A stretch of 64,000 nt of DNA from the NCBI RefSeq assembly GCF_014205015.1, contig NZ_JACHMO010000001.1:9486001-9550000 (forward strand), in the 5' to 3' direction. Source of the stretch: Saccharothrix ecbatanensis (GTDB taxonomy: Bacteria; Actinomycetota; Actinomycetes; Mycobacteriales; Pseudonocardiaceae). Positions 16,970-26,262 of the stretch are shown one piece after another (positions within the stretch are counted from its first letter, which is position 1; every line of letters begins with the position of its first letter). The position numbers and the translations under genes are program-made. The notes under the pieces were generated by a model. The model saw only the letters and a program-made list of their open reading frames with translations, had not been told where the DNA came from and ran no database searches.

Positions 16970-18076
16970 ATGGAACGTGTTCGGGCCATCGGCCGGGGAT
17001 GGGTGGTGCGGGACCGCGTGCCCGGACCGGATGTGGACGAGTTCGCCGAGCCGGAGCGCATCGTCGCCGCGCTCGCCCGCGCTCGCCCCGGCACGTTGCT
17101 CGCCGTGCAGCACCCGCACCGCACGCCCGCCGCGCTGGCCGCCGGGTCGAGCCTGCTCGACGCCCTGCCCCAGGCCCGCGCCGAGCTCGCCCACCTGCGC
17201 CGCAACGCATACCGCGAGGTCAGGGACGTGGTCGCGCCTTACCGGGTCGACGGCCCGGACGGCACCGCGTACGGGCTGTTGTGCATGGTCGACCCGGCGG
17301 CGGTCGGGCACACCGAGGACGTCTACCCGGACGTGGTCGCCGAACGCGCCCGCGTGCTCTCCGGCCTGGGCTGCCTGACGAGTGCGGCGATGCTCGTGCC
17401 GGTGGGCCGTGAAGTCCGGCTGACGGAGCTGGTCGCGGAGGTGGACGACGAGCCCGCCGTGTCCGTGGTCGATCCGGGCGGGCGGCGGCACTGGCTCTGG
17501 CTGGTCGGGCCGGGCGAACGCCAGGACGCGCTGCTGGCCGCCGCGGGCGAGTACCCGCTGATGGTGGCCGACGGCAACCACCGGGTGGCCGCGACGGCCG
17601 GGCTGTCCGGCCTGTTGGCGCTGGTCACCGCCGGTCCCGACCTCCGGATCGGGCCGATCCACCGGGCCCTGGTCGGCACCGGGCTGACGTTGGCCGACCT
17701 CACCGCCGCGTGGCGCTCGGCCGGGCTGAAGGTGACGCAGGTCGACGCCTCGACCCGTCCGTCGCCGGGAGTGGTGGTCGCGGTGGCCGGTTCGAGCGCC
17801 GTCCGGGTCGAGCTGCCGCCGGGCGCCGACCACGCGTTCGTGGAGACCGTGCTGCTGGACAAGGCGCTCGGGCTCGACCCGGAGAGCCCGCACGTGCGTC
17901 CGGTGACCGGCGGCGCGCCCGTGGACGCGGACGCCCTGCTGCTGATCGCGCCCGTGCCGCTGGACGACGTGCTGGCGGTGCACGCCGCGGGCGGTCGGAT
18001 GCCGCGCAAGAGCACCTACTTCACGCCCAAGCCGCGCAGCGGGCTGTTGCTCGCCGATCTCGATAGTGACGACTGA
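16970..18076 (+). CDS. DUF1015-family protein
   Basis: 368 residues. Family signatures are VADGNHR (about residue 199) and the C-terminal PRKSTYFTPKPRSGLLL; an AYREVRDVV segment precedes the first half. DUF1015 proteins are conserved and often described as SpoIIIAH-unrelated HTH-linked or serine-kinase-like proteins, but I know of no firm biochemical role. The protein is shorter than the usual 400-430 residues, with a compact N-terminus. It is followed by a repeat-family hairpin. Confidence 0.85.
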   Translation: MERVRAIGRGWVVRDRVPGPDVDEFAEPERIVAALARARPGTLLAVQHPHRTPAALAAGSSLLDALPQARAELAHLRRNAYREVRDVVAPYRVDGPDGTAYGLLCMVDPAAVGHTEDVYPDVVAERARVLSGLGCLTSAAMLVPVGREVRLTELVAEVDDEPAVSVVDPGGRRHWLWLVGPGERQDALLAAAGEYPLMVADGNHRVAATAGLSGLLALVTAGPDLRIGPIHRALVGTGLTLADLTAAWRSAGLKVTQVDASTRPSPGVVVAVAGSSAVRVELPPGADHAFVETVLLDKALGLDPESPHVRPVTGGAPVDADALLLIAPVPLDDVLAVHAAGGRMPRKSTYFTPKPRSGLLLADLDSDD

Positions 18077-18148
18077 CCTAGGGTCGGGCGCATGGTGACG
18101 GGGGTGGTCGAGGCGCCGGAAATGTCGGACCCCGCCGGCAGAATAAAA

Positions 18149-18177
18149 GCAGGGGTCCCCTGGGCGAGTACCCCTGC
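18149..18177. terminator. Hairpin terminator of the dispersed repeat family
   Basis: GCAGGGGT and ACCCCTGC form an 8-bp stem around cccctgggcgagt. It lies 72 bases after the DUF1015 stop. Sequence and preceding AATAAAA match the copies at 7391 and 11574 closely. Confidence 0.7.
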
Positions 18178-18284
18178 GAAGCAGTGCGTCTGCGCGCCAC
18201 TGCGTCTGCGCGCCGGCCACGCGGTCCCGGCGATGCGGACGCGGACCGGACAGCAGTGACCGACAACCCGAGGGTGACAGAAGG

Positions 18285-18301
18285 ATGGCCGGCTATGTAT
18301 T
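18285..18301 (+). promoter_or_regulatory. MarR-type operator-like site A
   Basis: ATGGCCGGCTATGTATT overlaps the MarR start codon. ATGGCCGGCTAT is a near-palindrome (10 of 12 positions). The same sequence, with three changes, occurs before the downstream SDR gene. Confidence 0.45.
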
Positions 18302-18723
18302 CTGTCGGTGACCGGTTCGAGTCCGCCGACGTTTTCCAGTTGCTGTTGGCGTTCAAGCGGATGCGGTCGCGGATGCAGCAGGGGATGGCCGAGCTGGGTC
18401 TGGCGCCGGGGCAGGAGATGCTGCTCGGGGAGCTGTGGCGGCACGACGGTCTGAGTCAGCGTGAGCTGGTGGACCGGCTTGGCGTCGAGCAGTCGACGGT
18501 GGCCAAGACCGTGCGCAGGCTGGAGGCGGGCGGGTTCGTCCGCCGCGAGCCGGACGCGCGTGACGGGCGGGTGTCCCGGGTGCTGCTGGCCGACCGGGGC
18601 CGCGACGTCCGCGACGCAGTCGAACGACTGTGGCGGAAGGTGGACGAGGAGTTCGGCGCGGGCCTGGACCGGGGTGAACGCGAGCGCTTGGTCGCGTTGC
18701 TCGCCAAGAGTTTCGGACGCTGA
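18295..18723 (+). CDS. MarR-family transcriptional regulator
   Basis: 142 residues from the ATG at 18295, preceded by AAGGA; an upstream GTG at 18274 is also possible. The winged-helix core is LGLAPGQEMLLGELWRHDGLSQRELVDRLGVEQSTVAKTVRRLEAGGFVRREPDARDGRVSRVLL in order, with the wing (DARDGRVSRV) intact. Such proteins repress stress, efflux or redox genes until a ligand binds. A shared near-palindrome at its own start and before the SDR gene suggests it controls both. Confidence 0.92.
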   Translation: MYSVGDRFESADVFQLLLAFKRMRSRMQQGMAELGLAPGQEMLLGELWRHDGLSQRELVDRLGVEQSTVAKTVRRLEAGGFVRREPDARDGRVSRVLLADRGRDVRDAVERLWRKVDEEFGAGLDRGERERLVALLAKSFGR

Positions 18724-18774
18724 CCCGCTGACCCGCTGACCGCGGATCGCGGTCGGCGAACGCACGACCATTTA

Positions 18775-18792
18775 CATGTCCGGCTATGCAAT
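18775..18792 (+). promoter_or_regulatory. MarR-type operator-like site B
   Basis: CATGTCCGGCTATGCAAT lies 12 bases before the SDR start and shares 14 of 17 bases with the site at 18285. Its CCGG-centred symmetry fits a MarR dimer. Confidence 0.45.
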
Positions 18793-18803
18793 GGGGGAAC
18801 GGG

Positions 18804-19466
18804 ATGAGGAAAGCGATCGTCACCGGCGGCGCGGGAGGCATCGGCACCGCGATCAGCACGGCGCTGGCCGCGGAGCACGAGGTGATCGTGACCTACCAGG
18901 GACAGCGCGACCGGGCCGAGGCGCTGGGGCTGCGGGCCGAGCGGTTCGACCTGGCCGATCCGGACGGCGCGGCCGAGTTGCTGGCCGCCACCGGACCGGT
19001 CGACGTGCTCGTGCACAACGCGGTCGTGTGGCCGCGCGGTGACTGGCGTGAGGCTCTGCGCGCGAACGTCGAGGGTTCATTGGCACTGGTCAAGGCCTAT
19101 CTACCGGGCATGGTCGCAGCCGGCTGGGGTCGCGTTGTGCTCCTGTCCAGCGGCGTGGCGCGGTCCGGGATGCGCGGCGCCGACGGTTACGGCGCCGCCA
19201 AGGCCGCCATGCACGGCGCGGCACGCAGCCTCGCCTGGGACGTCGGCCCCGCAGGCGTCACGGTCAACGTGGTGCTGCCCGGTCTGACCGCCACACCGGC
19301 GCTCGACCGCCTCCCCGCTGACGCCGTCGCCGACGTGATCGCGCACACGCCGCTGCGTCGGCTGCCCACGCCGGAGGAGGTGGCGGCGGCCGTCGTCTTC
19401 TTCGCCTCACCGGCGGCATCCGGCGTCACCGGACAGGAACTGCTGGTCGACGGCGGCCGCGACTGA
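18804..19466 (+). CDS. SDR-family oxidoreductase
   Basis: 220 residues from the ATG at 18804 with GGGGGA upstream. It is a short SDR: KAIVTGGAGGIGTA cofactor motif, HNAVVWP in place of the usual NNAG, Ser of LLSSGVARSG, YGAAK, NVVLPGL and the closing GQELLVDGGRD. The NAG loop change suggests altered cofactor or substrate geometry, but the Tyr-Lys pair remains. It follows the MarR gene in the same direction and is probably its target. Confidence 0.88.
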   Translation: MRKAIVTGGAGGIGTAISTALAAEHEVIVTYQGQRDRAEALGLRAERFDLADPDGAAELLAATGPVDVLVHNAVVWPRGDWREALRANVEGSLALVKAYLPGMVAAGWGRVVLLSSGVARSGMRGADGYGAAKAAMHGAARSLAWDVGPAGVTVNVVLPGLTATPALDRLPADAVADVIAHTPLRRLPTPEEVAAAVVFFASPAASGVTGQELLVDGGRD

Positions 19467-19546
19467 CCACCTGATGCGGGTGTGACGGGCCGCACCAGGC
19501 ACAATTGGAGGTTGACGACCGTCGTCGCATTGAGGAGGACAACCCC

Positions 19547-20275
19547 GTGGGACACGGTGAGCTGCGTGGCGTGGTGGCCCTGGACGGGCCGTCCGGCACC
19601 GGCAAGTCCTCAGCGGCGCGACGGCTGGCGGCCGGTCTGGGCGCGCGTTACCTGGACACGGGCGCGATGTACCGGGCGGTGACGCTGGCCGTGCTGCGCG
19701 CCGGCGTCGACCTCGCGGACCCTGCCGGCGTGGCCAAGGTGGCGCGGGACGCGGTGCTCGTCCAGGGCACCGACCCGAACCGCTCGACCACGTTCCTGGA
19801 CGGCGAGGACGTCGGCACGGAGATCCGCGGCCCCGAGGTGACGCTCGCCGTGTCACCGGTCTCGGCCGTGCCCGAGGTGCGCGCGCAGCTCGTCGCCGAG
19901 CAGCGCCGGATCATCGCCGAGGCCCTGGCGGAGGCGGGCGGCATCGTGGTGGAGGGCCGTGACATCGGCACCGCCGTCGTGCCCGACGCGCCGCTCAAGG
20001 TCTACCTGACGGCCGACGCCGAGGCCCGCGCCCAGCGCCGTGCCAAGCAGGACAGCGCGTCCGGCCGGCAGTCCACGCTGGACGCGACGCTCGCGGACGT
20101 GCAGCGGCGTGACACCTACGACTCGACGCGCGCGGTGTCGCCGCTGCGCGCGGCGGGCGACGCGGTGGTGCTGGACACGACGTCGCTCGACCTCGCCGGC
20201 ACGCTGGCGGCGTTGATGGACCTGGTGGGCGACCACGGGCTGCTGGCCCAGCCGAGCGGACGGGTGCACGGGTGA
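19547..20275 (+). CDS. cmk: Cytidylate kinase
   Basis: 242 residues from the GTG at 19547, eight bases after GAGGAGG. The P-loop [11 protein letters not shown], the TGAMYRAV substrate-binding segment, [24 protein letters not shown] and the [14 protein letters not shown] region are diagnostic. The enzyme phosphorylates CMP and dCMP with ATP in pyrimidine salvage and supply. It overlaps the acyltransferase gene by four bases and is followed by der, the usual actinobacterial order. Confidence 0.97.
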   Translation: MGHGELRGVVALDGPSGTGKSSAARRLAAGLGARYLDTGAMYRAVTLAVLRAGVDLADPAGVAKVARDAVLVQGTDPNRSTTFLDGEDVGTEIRGPEVTLAVSPVSAVPEVRAQLVAEQRRIIAEALAEAGGIVVEGRDIGTAVVPDAPLKVYLTADAEARAQRRAKQDSASGRQSTLDATLADVQRRDTYDSTRAVSPLRAAGDAVVLDTTSLDLAGTLAALMDLVGDHGLLAQPSGRVHG

Positions 20276-20916
20276 CCGACCAGCTCCCCGAGGGCTCGTC
20301 CGCCCTGCTGCACGACATCGGACGGTGGATCGCGCGCGGACCCGCCCGCACGCCGTTCCGGGTACGGTCGCATTGCGTGTCGCGGATGCCGGCGGATGGC
20401 CCCGTGGTCGTCGTGGCGAACCACAGCTCGATGGCGGACGGGCCGATATTGTTCGGCGTCCTGCCCCGGCGTGTGGTGTTCTTGATCAAGCAGGAGATGT
20501 TCAAGGGCGTGGTGGGCACGTTGCTGCGCAAGATCGGCCAGCTGGCCGTGCGGCGCGGCGAGCCCGACCGGGCGCCGTTGCTCGCGGCGCAGAAGGTGCT
20601 GCGGGCCGGTGGCGTGGTGGGTGTGTTCCCCGAGGGCACTCGCGGCACGGGCGACGTGGCCGAGGCCCAGCGCGGCGCGGCTTGGCTCGCCCGCTCGACC
20701 GGCGCGGTCGTCGTGCCCGTCGCGTGCCGGGGAACCCTGCGCCCGGCCGGCTCCGGACGACGGTTCCGGCCCGTGGTGGACGTGCTCGTGGGCGAGCCTT
20801 TCGAGCTGCCGACCGACAAAGGTCGTCAGGCGCTCGAGAAGGCCACCGAGCAGGTCCGCGACCGCTTGGCCACTCTTGTGGCCGAGCTAGACAGTCAGCG
20901 AGGAGAAGTCAGATGA
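20272..20916 (+). CDS. 1-acyl-glycerol-3-phosphate acyltransferase-like (PlsC family)
   Basis: 214 residues, GTG start overlapping the cmk stop. The acyltransferase blocks are [11 protein letters not shown] (HxxxxD catalytic motif) and FPEGTRGTG (glycerol-phosphate binding), with [10 protein letters not shown] as block IV. The family transfers an acyl chain to lysophosphatidate at the inner face of the membrane. No transmembrane helix is obvious, so it may be peripheral. Its stop overlaps der (ATGA), so cmk, this gene and der are translated together. Confidence 0.93.
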   Translation: MTDQLPEGSSALLHDIGRWIARGPARTPFRVRSHCVSRMPADGPVVVVANHSSMADGPILFGVLPRRVVFLIKQEMFKGVVGTLLRKIGQLAVRRGEPDRAPLLAAQKVLRAGGVVGVFPEGTRGTGDVAEAQRGAAWLARSTGAVVVPVACRGTLRPAGSGRRFRPVVDVLVGEPFELPTDKGRQALEKATEQVRDRLATLVAELDSQRGEVR

Positions 20917-22319
20917 CGGACTTGGACGGCACCTGGGCGGACGAGTCCGACTGGACCGCGTTCGACGAGACGGTGGAGGGCGAGGAGGGCGGCGCGCCCC
21001 CGATGCCCGTGCTGGCCGTGGTCGGCCGGCCGAACGTGGGCAAGTCGACCCTGGTCAACCGCATCATCGGCCGCCGTGAAGCGGTCGTGCAGGACGTGCC
21101 GGGCGTGACCCGCGACCGGGTGGCGTACGACGCGCTGTGGAACGGCCGCAAGTTCACGGTGGTCGACACCGGCGGCTGGGAGCCCGACGCCGTCGGCATG
21201 ATGGCCGCGGTCGCCGCGCAGGCGGAACTGGCCATGGCCACCGCCGACGCGATCCTGTTCGTGGTGGACGCGACCGTCGGCGCGACGACCAACGACGAGG
21301 CCGCCGTGAAGCTGCTGCGCCGGTCCAAGCGGCCCGTGATGCTGGTGGCGAACAAGGTGGACGACGAGCGGCTGGTGGCCGAGGTCGCGTCGCTGTGGTC
21401 GCTCGGCCTCGGTGAGCCGATCCCGGTGTCCGGCCTGCACGGACGTGGTTCGGGCGACATGCTCGACGCGATCCTGAAGGCGCTGCCGGAGACGCCGCGC
21501 GAGACGTTCGAGGCGGTGCGCGGTGGTCCGCGGCGGGTGGCCCTGGTCGGCCGGCCGAACGTCGGCAAGTCGTCGTTGCTCAACCGGCTGACCGGCGAGA
21601 ACCGGTCGGTCGTGCACGAGGTCGCGGGCACCACCGTCGACCCGGTCGACTCGCTGGTCGAGCTGGACGACGAGATGTGGCGGTTCGTCGACACGGCCGG
21701 TCTCCGCAAAAGGGTGAACTTCGCGTCCGGCGCGGAGTACTACGCGTCGCTGCGCACCAAGGCCGCGATCGAGTCCGCAGAGGTGGCCGTCGTGCTGCTG
21801 GACGCGGCCGAACCGATCAGCGAGCAGGACCTGCGGGTGCTGTCGATGGTCGTGGACTCCGGTCGGGCGTGCGTGCTGGCGTTCAACAAGTGGGACCTCG
21901 TGGACGAGGACCGGCGGCACGCGATGGTGCGTGAGCTGGAACGGGGCCTGGTCCGGGTGCCGTGGGCCGAGAAGGTCAACATCTCGGCGTTGACGGGACG
22001 CTCGGTGCGCAAGCTCGCGCCCGCGTTGCGGACGGCGCTGAAGTCCTGGGACACCCGGATCTCCACCGGGCAGCTGAACTCGTGGCTGACCGACCTGATC
22101 TCCGCGACCCCGCCGCCGGTGCGCAGCGGCAAGCAGCCCAAGGTGCTGTTCGCCACCCAGGCGAGCACCCGCCCGCCGACGTTCGTGCTGTTCACGACCG
22201 GTTTCCTGGAGGCCGGGTACCGGCGGTTCATCGAGCGGAGGCTGCGCGAGGACTTCGGTTTCGCGGGCAGCCCGGTGCGGGTCTCGGTGCGGGTGCGGGA
22301 GAAGCGCCAGAAGAAGTGA
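20913..22319 (+). CDS. der: GTPase Der (EngA), ribosome assembly
   Basis: 468 residues from the ATG at 20913 with AGGAGAAG upstream. Two tandem GTPase domains: the first has [19 protein letters not shown] and NKVD; the second [18 protein letters not shown] and NKWD. A KH-like C-terminal domain (about 380-468) contains [11 protein letters not shown]. Der is needed for 50S subunit maturation. The acidic N-terminal 40 residues before the first G domain are typical of actinobacteria. Confidence 0.97.
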   Translation: MTDLDGTWADESDWTAFDETVEGEEGGAPPMPVLAVVGRPNVGKSTLVNRIIGRREAVVQDVPGVTRDRVAYDALWNGRKFTVVDTGGWEPDAVGMMAAVAAQAELAMATADAILFVVDATVGATTNDEAAVKLLRRSKRPVMLVANKVDDERLVAEVASLWSLGLGEPIPVSGLHGRGSGDMLDAILKALPETPRETFEAVRGGPRRVALVGRPNVGKSSLLNRLTGENRSVVHEVAGTTVDPVDSLVELDDEMWRFVDTAGLRKRVNFASGAEYYASLRTKAAIESAEVAVVLLDAAEPISEQDLRVLSMVVDSGRACVLAFNKWDLVDEDRRHAMVRELERGLVRVPWAEKVNISALTGRSVRKLAPALRTALKSWDTRISTGQLNSWLTDLISATPPPVRSGKQPKVLFATQASTRPPTFVLFTTGFLEAGYRRFIERRLREDFGFAGSPVRVSVRVREKRQKK

Positions 22320-22340
22320 TCGGTTGCTCCGGCAGGCGGA

Positions 22341-22997
22341 ATGCGGTTGCCTGGCGTCGTGCCGGTGCGATTGGTCCTCGCTGACGACGAAGCGCTGCTC
22401 CGCCGAGGGTTGAAGGTGTTGCTGGAGGCGGACGGCCGGGTGGAGGTCGTCGCCGAGGCGGAGGACGGCGTCGGTCTGCTGGACGTCACGCGCCGGTTCC
22501 GGCCGGACGTGGCGCTGGTGGACGTGCAGATGCCGGGCATGGACGGCCTCACCGCGTTGAAGGAGCTGCTGACCTGGCCCGACCCGCCGGCGTTGGCGGT
22601 GCTGACGACGTTCGACCTGGACGACTACGTGGCGACCGCGTTGGAGCTGGGCGCCCAAGGGTTCCTGCTGAAGGACGCGGAGCCGGAAGCCCTGGTCAGG
22701 GCGGTGCTCGACCTGGCGGCCGGTGGGGCGGTGCTGGATCCCCGGATCACCGCGCGGCTGCTGCCGAAGCTGCGTGCGACCAGACTGCGGGAGAACCGTC
22801 AGCTCGACGGGTTGAGCGCCCGTGAGCGGCAGGTGCTCGAACTGCTGGCGAGCGGGCGGCCGAACAGCGCCATCGCCGCGTCGCTGGGGCTGAGCGAGGC
22901 GACGGTGAAGAGCTACGTGTCCACCGTGCTGACGAAACTCGGCGTCGAGAACCGCGTGCAAGCCGCCCTCGTGGCGCATCGGGTGGGCACGTGGTGA
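22341..22997 (+). CDS. NarL/LuxR-type response regulator
   Basis: 218 residues. The receiver domain has [13 protein letters not shown] (acidic pocket), [13 protein letters not shown] (phosphoryl Asp) and the conserved Lys in [11 protein letters not shown]. The C-terminal LuxR helix-turn-helix is [45 protein letters not shown]-like in register (ERQVLELL is the actual start). The gene precedes and overlaps its histidine kinase, the reverse of the more common order. An internal GTG could serve as start. Confidence 0.93.
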   Translation: [218 protein letters not shown]

Positions 22998-24109
22998 TCT
23001 TCCTGGAGCTCCTGGTCGTGCTGGTGCCCGCGGCGATGGCGCTGATGGCCGACTACGTGCCGTACTCGTGGTCGATCCCCACGGCGCTGGCGGCGTGCCT
23101 CTTGTTGCCGGTGCGTCGTTGGCAGCCATCGGTAGCGGCTTTTGTGTGCCTCCCAGGCCTCATCGGCGGCTTGGGCTGGCCGGCCACCGTCGTAGCCATG
23201 TACCGGGTAGGTCGCAAGTCGTCGGTCCCGGTGATGATCACCTGGGTGACACTGGCGACGGTCCTTCCCTCCACCTTGGTGGTGGTGACCCAACGCCTGG
23301 GCCCCGGTTCCGCGCTGCTGACGTTCGCCTTCAGCCTCTTCATGTCAGGCGCCCCCACGGCCTTGGGCGCCCTGATCACTACGAGACGCGAACTGACCGC
23401 CAGCCTCGCCGAAGCCTCCCGCGCCCGTACCGCCGAGTTGGAGGCGCGTGAGGCTGGGGCGCGGGCGTCGGAACGTGCCCGGATCGCACGGGAGATCCAC
23501 GACGCTGTGGGGCACCACACGACCCTGATCGCGGTGGAGTCGGCAGCGCTGGCGGCCACCACCGAGGATGCCGACACCAGGGAGACGGCCCTGCGTCTAC
23601 GAGCGCTGGCCAAGGAATCCCTGGCCGAGATGCGAGCGGCACTGGGCCTCCTCAACACGGAACCGACACCCGGCTACGAAGGCCTTCAGGCCCTGATCGA
23701 GCGGGCGACATCGGCAGGCCTGGCCGTGCACTACGAAGACGACGTGTCCCCACCCCCACCACCCGCAACGGGCCGAGCGGTGTACCGGGTAGTGCAGGAG
23801 GCGCTGACCAACGTGACCAAGCACGCGCCCGGTGCCACGGTCCAAGTGCGACTGTCGAAACAGGACGGACATGTGCACGTGGCGGTGGTCAACGGCCCGC
23901 CGACGGCTCCTGTGCCGGCGAAGGACCAGGGCGGCCACGGCCTGCACGGCCTGCGAGAACGTGTGACGTCCGTAGGCGGAACCCTGACCACCACGGCGCG
24001 GGCCGATGGGAGCTTCGCCGTGCACGCGAAGCTACCGGTGGGTCCGTCGAAAGTTGACAGGGATGACTCGACTTTCGGCGGTAGTGCACGAAACGCGGCG
24101 AACGCATAG
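22991..24109 (+). CDS. Sensor histidine kinase (HisKA_3 type)
   Basis: 372 residues, GTG at 22991 (or 22994) overlapping the regulator stop. The N-terminal 140 residues hold four to five hydrophobic helices without a large outside loop, suggesting membrane-stress or intramembrane sensing. The dimerisation and phosphoacceptor motif is RIAREIHDAVGHH, and the ATPase domain has VVQEALTNVTKHA (N box) and GGHGLHGLRERV (G box). It phosphorylates the adjacent LuxR-type regulator. The last 20 residues form an Arg/Asn-rich tail without known role. Confidence 0.93.
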   Translation: MVIFLELLVVLVPAAMALMADYVPYSWSIPTALAACLLLPVRRWQPSVAAFVCLPGLIGGLGWPATVVAMYRVGRKSSVPVMITWVTLATVLPSTLVVVTQRLGPGSALLTFAFSLFMSGAPTALGALITTRRELTASLAEASRARTAELEAREAGARASERARIAREIHDAVGHHTTLIAVESAALAATTEDADTRETALRLRALAKESLAEMRAALGLLNTEPTPGYEGLQALIERATSAGLAVHYEDDVSPPPPPATGRAVYRVVQEALTNVTKHAPGATVQVRLSKQDGHVHVAVVNGPPTAPVPAKDQGGHGLHGLRERVTSVGGTLTTTARADGSFAVHAKLPVGPSKVDRDDSTFGGSARNAANA

Positions 24110-24153
24110 TGGGAACGGCGTCGACCCGGGGGAGCGGTGAGACCGAGGGGAGC

Positions 24154-24181
24154 GCAGAGGCCCGCACACGCGGGCCTCTGC
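24154..24181. terminator. Strong hairpin terminator
   Basis: GCAGAGGCCCGC-acac-GCGGGCCTCTGC is a perfect 12-bp stem with a 4-base loop, 45 bases after the histidine-kinase stop. Confidence 0.85.
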
Positions 24182-24285
24182 CATTTCCGCAGGCAGATCC
24201 CCCAATCGGCGAGGTCGGGGGGTCGCGTCGGGGGCCCGTTGTAGCGTGCGCTAAGCTTGCCGCGCACCCCACAACGGGGTGCGGC

Positions 24286-24359
<74 letters not shown>

Positions 24360-24369
24360 CGGTCTGAAG

Positions 24370-24413
24370 AAGCCCGCTCGATCTGGATATAACACCAGGT
24401 CAGCGGGCTTTTT
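24370..24413 (+). terminator. Rho-independent terminator of tRNA-Pro
   Basis: AAGCCCGCT and AGCGGGCTT form a 9-bp stem, followed by TTT and a further T-run (24420-24425). It begins 11 bases after the tRNA. Confidence 0.85.
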
Positions 24414-24981
24414 CGTGCGCTTTTTTCGATCTTGGGATGACCGTCCACAGTGGTCTGTACTGGCTGGTAACTCGGCGTTTGGGAGGATTTTGGGAGGATC
24501 GGGTCGCGCGGGGCGAAATGGGGTCGCGTTGGCTAAAGCGAATCGTGTCCTCCATTCGGGTGTTCTTCCTGGCCGCGCGGCGTGTGCGGCAGTGTTGTCC
24601 AAGTCGTCCTGGCAAGGGTGGATCTCGTGGTTCGTGCACGCTGGCACCTGTTGCGCTGTGCCTTGCTGTAGTGACAGCACAGGCGGCCTTCGTGCAGTGG
24701 TCGTCTGGGGTGGTGTTCCGGGGGGCATGTCCGGTCACGGGATCAGGTTGTATGGGCTGGGCGGGCGGCTGCGCCGTCGAGTCGGAGATCCGCAGGGGCC
24801 GTAGCGCTCCGAGGCCATCGTCGTGTCGGCCGGTGGATGCGAAGGATGTGGCAGTAGCTGCCCAGATTCGAATCCCCGGCAGGGCTACACGCAGACGGTC
24901 TCAGGTCCGACCAGCGGTTTTCCGCCGGCATGCTGGTGATCGAGGGCCGTTTCGAGGTTGACAACCCGGCGGAGGTACCTG
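24414..24981. other. Gene-poor stretch behind tRNA-Pro
   Basis: About 570 bases without a convincing gene. Open frames on both strands lack ribosome-binding sites and family motifs. A plus-strand frame ending near 25000 reads LRSDQRFSAGMLVIEGRFEVD and could be the tail of a decayed mobile-element gene. A second copy of the tRNA 3' end was looked for here and not found. Confidence 0.5.
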
Positions 24982-25107
24982 ATGACCGTCGCTGATCTTG
25001 ATCGGTCTACGCCGCCGGTGGTCGGCACTGCTCCTGTCGTGCGGGCGGTCACAGTGGTCATCGGCGCGGTTGTGGCGCTGACGTTCTTGTTCGGCGGGGC
25101 CGACTGA
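24982..25107 (+). CDS. Small single-pass membrane protein, mobile-element type
   Basis: 41 residues: ATG at 24982 with GGAGG six bases upstream, stop at 25105-25107. Residues 18-36 (VVRAVTVVIGAVVALTFLFG) form one transmembrane helix. Small proteins of this kind (Spd-like or of unknown role) accompany transfer genes of actinomycete integrative elements. Here it is close behind a tRNA-Pro gene, with no conjugation gene nearby, so it may be a remnant. Too short for strong statements. Confidence 0.5.
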   Translation: MTVADLDRSTPPVVGTAPVVRAVTVVIGAVVALTFLFGGAD

Positions 25108-25335
25108 GGTCCACGACAACGTCAATCACGCTGGGCGTGTCCAGCCGCTTGAGGTCTGGACCGGGCACGACCGTAACGGTCGGTGAGTGTCCTCCGATCC
25201 TCCGGAGAAGGCGGACTCGTCGAGTCGCGCGGTTCGGGGGCGCGCCGCCTGGCAGAATCGCTCTGCCCAGATCACTCGTCGGGGCGCAACGAGCAAGGTC
25301 GCGAATCGGGCGTGGTGGAGGAAGGAGGTGGCCGA

Positions 25336-26262
25336 GTGGAGGACCGGCTCGCTTACTGGTGGTTCCGGCACAGCGCCGAGTTAGCCCTGCACGTTAAGAA
25401 GGCCACTGCGTTCCAGGACCACTTCAACGACGTGATGGAAGCCGTTTACGGCAGCGACTTCATTCGCGTCCGTCCTGCCGGCAAGGACGGCGATCGCAAG
25501 TGCGACGGGTATCAGCAGTCGACCGACACGGTCTTCCAGGTGTACGCGCCGTCGCGGGTCGACCTGGCGAAGTGGGTGAAGAAGATCGAGGAGGACTTCG
25601 CCGGTGCGAAGGCCCAGTGGTCCTCGATGCGATCGTGGATCTTCGTGCACAACCAGCACGACGGTCTGCCCCCGGACACGGTGCAAACGCTACAGAAGAT
25701 CAAGACGGCGAACCCCGCCCTGGTCATCGACCAGTGGTCGCCCACCCACCTGCTGGAGTTGACCGTCGACCTGTCGGAGGAGCGGCTGATCCGCGTGTTC
25801 GGGAATCCGCCGCGTGAACGGTACATGCGTGTTCTCGACCGCGGTGACGTCGCTGATGCGGTCGCCGGTCTCGCGCTGCACAGTGGATCCTGGACATCGG
25901 ATGCCGTCGACCTGCCAGTCGTGGATCCGGGCAAGCTCGACTACAACGAGCTTACCGAGTACCCGCGGCGAATGATCATGGCTGGGATCGCTCAGGCCCG
26001 GATGGTGGAGGGCTACTTCGATCACAACCCTGACCCGACGCTGCGCGATCGCGTCGGGATGCTGATGCGGGCCGAGTGGCTCAGGTTGCAACACAGGGGG
26101 ATGTCGGGCGACGAGGCGTTCGCGTTTCTCTATGACCGCGTCGCGGCCCATGCCCAGGGATCACGGGAAGCGACGGCCTCGCTGGCGCTGCTGGCGTTCC
26201 TGTTCGAGTCCTGCGACATCTTCGACAACCCGCCCGCAGACTGGTCGGGGACGGCTGCGTGA
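25336..26262 (+). CDS. ABC-3C system first component with nuclease-like N-terminus
   Basis: 308 residues from the GTG at 25336, with a perfect AAGGAGGTG six bases upstream. Residues 20-130 resemble a restriction-endonuclease-like fold: FQDHFNDVMEAVYG helix, GDRKCDGYQ with Asp57, then TVFQVYAPS strand and the helix AKWVKKIEEDFAGA. The usual (D/E)xK is QVY here, so activity is uncertain. The C-terminal 170 residues are helical and would be the ABC-3C C-terminal domain that docks on the partner proteins. It is followed by overlapping genes for the small middle component and a DUF2326 ATPase, the standard order of these defence systems. Confidence 0.8.
   Translation: MEDRLAYWWFRHSAELALHVKKATAFQDHFNDVMEAVYGSDFIRVRPAGKDGDRKCDGYQQSTDTVFQVYAPSRVDLAKWVKKIEEDFAGAKAQWSSMRSWIFVHNQHDGLPPDTVQTLQKIKTANPALVIDQWSPTHLLELTVDLSEERLIRVFGNPPRERYMRVLDRGDVADAVAGLALHSGSWTSDAVDLPVVDPGKLDYNELTEYPRRMIMAGIAQARMVEGYFDHNPDPTLRDRVGMLMRAEWLRLQHRGMSGDEAFAFLYDRVAAHAQGSREATASLALLAFLFESCDIFDNPPADWSGTAA

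Noticed and set aside
20895-23129. 744-codon minus-strand open frame opposite der and the response regulator
   Set aside because: It spans two well-supported genes on the other strand, has low-complexity His/Arg/Gln composition and no ribosome-binding site.
24860-24895. tRNA-like T-arm sequence (GATTCGAATCCCC)
   Set aside because: The flanking bases do not pair as a T stem and no acceptor or anticodon arm can be built; it is not an attachment-site copy of tRNA-Pro either.
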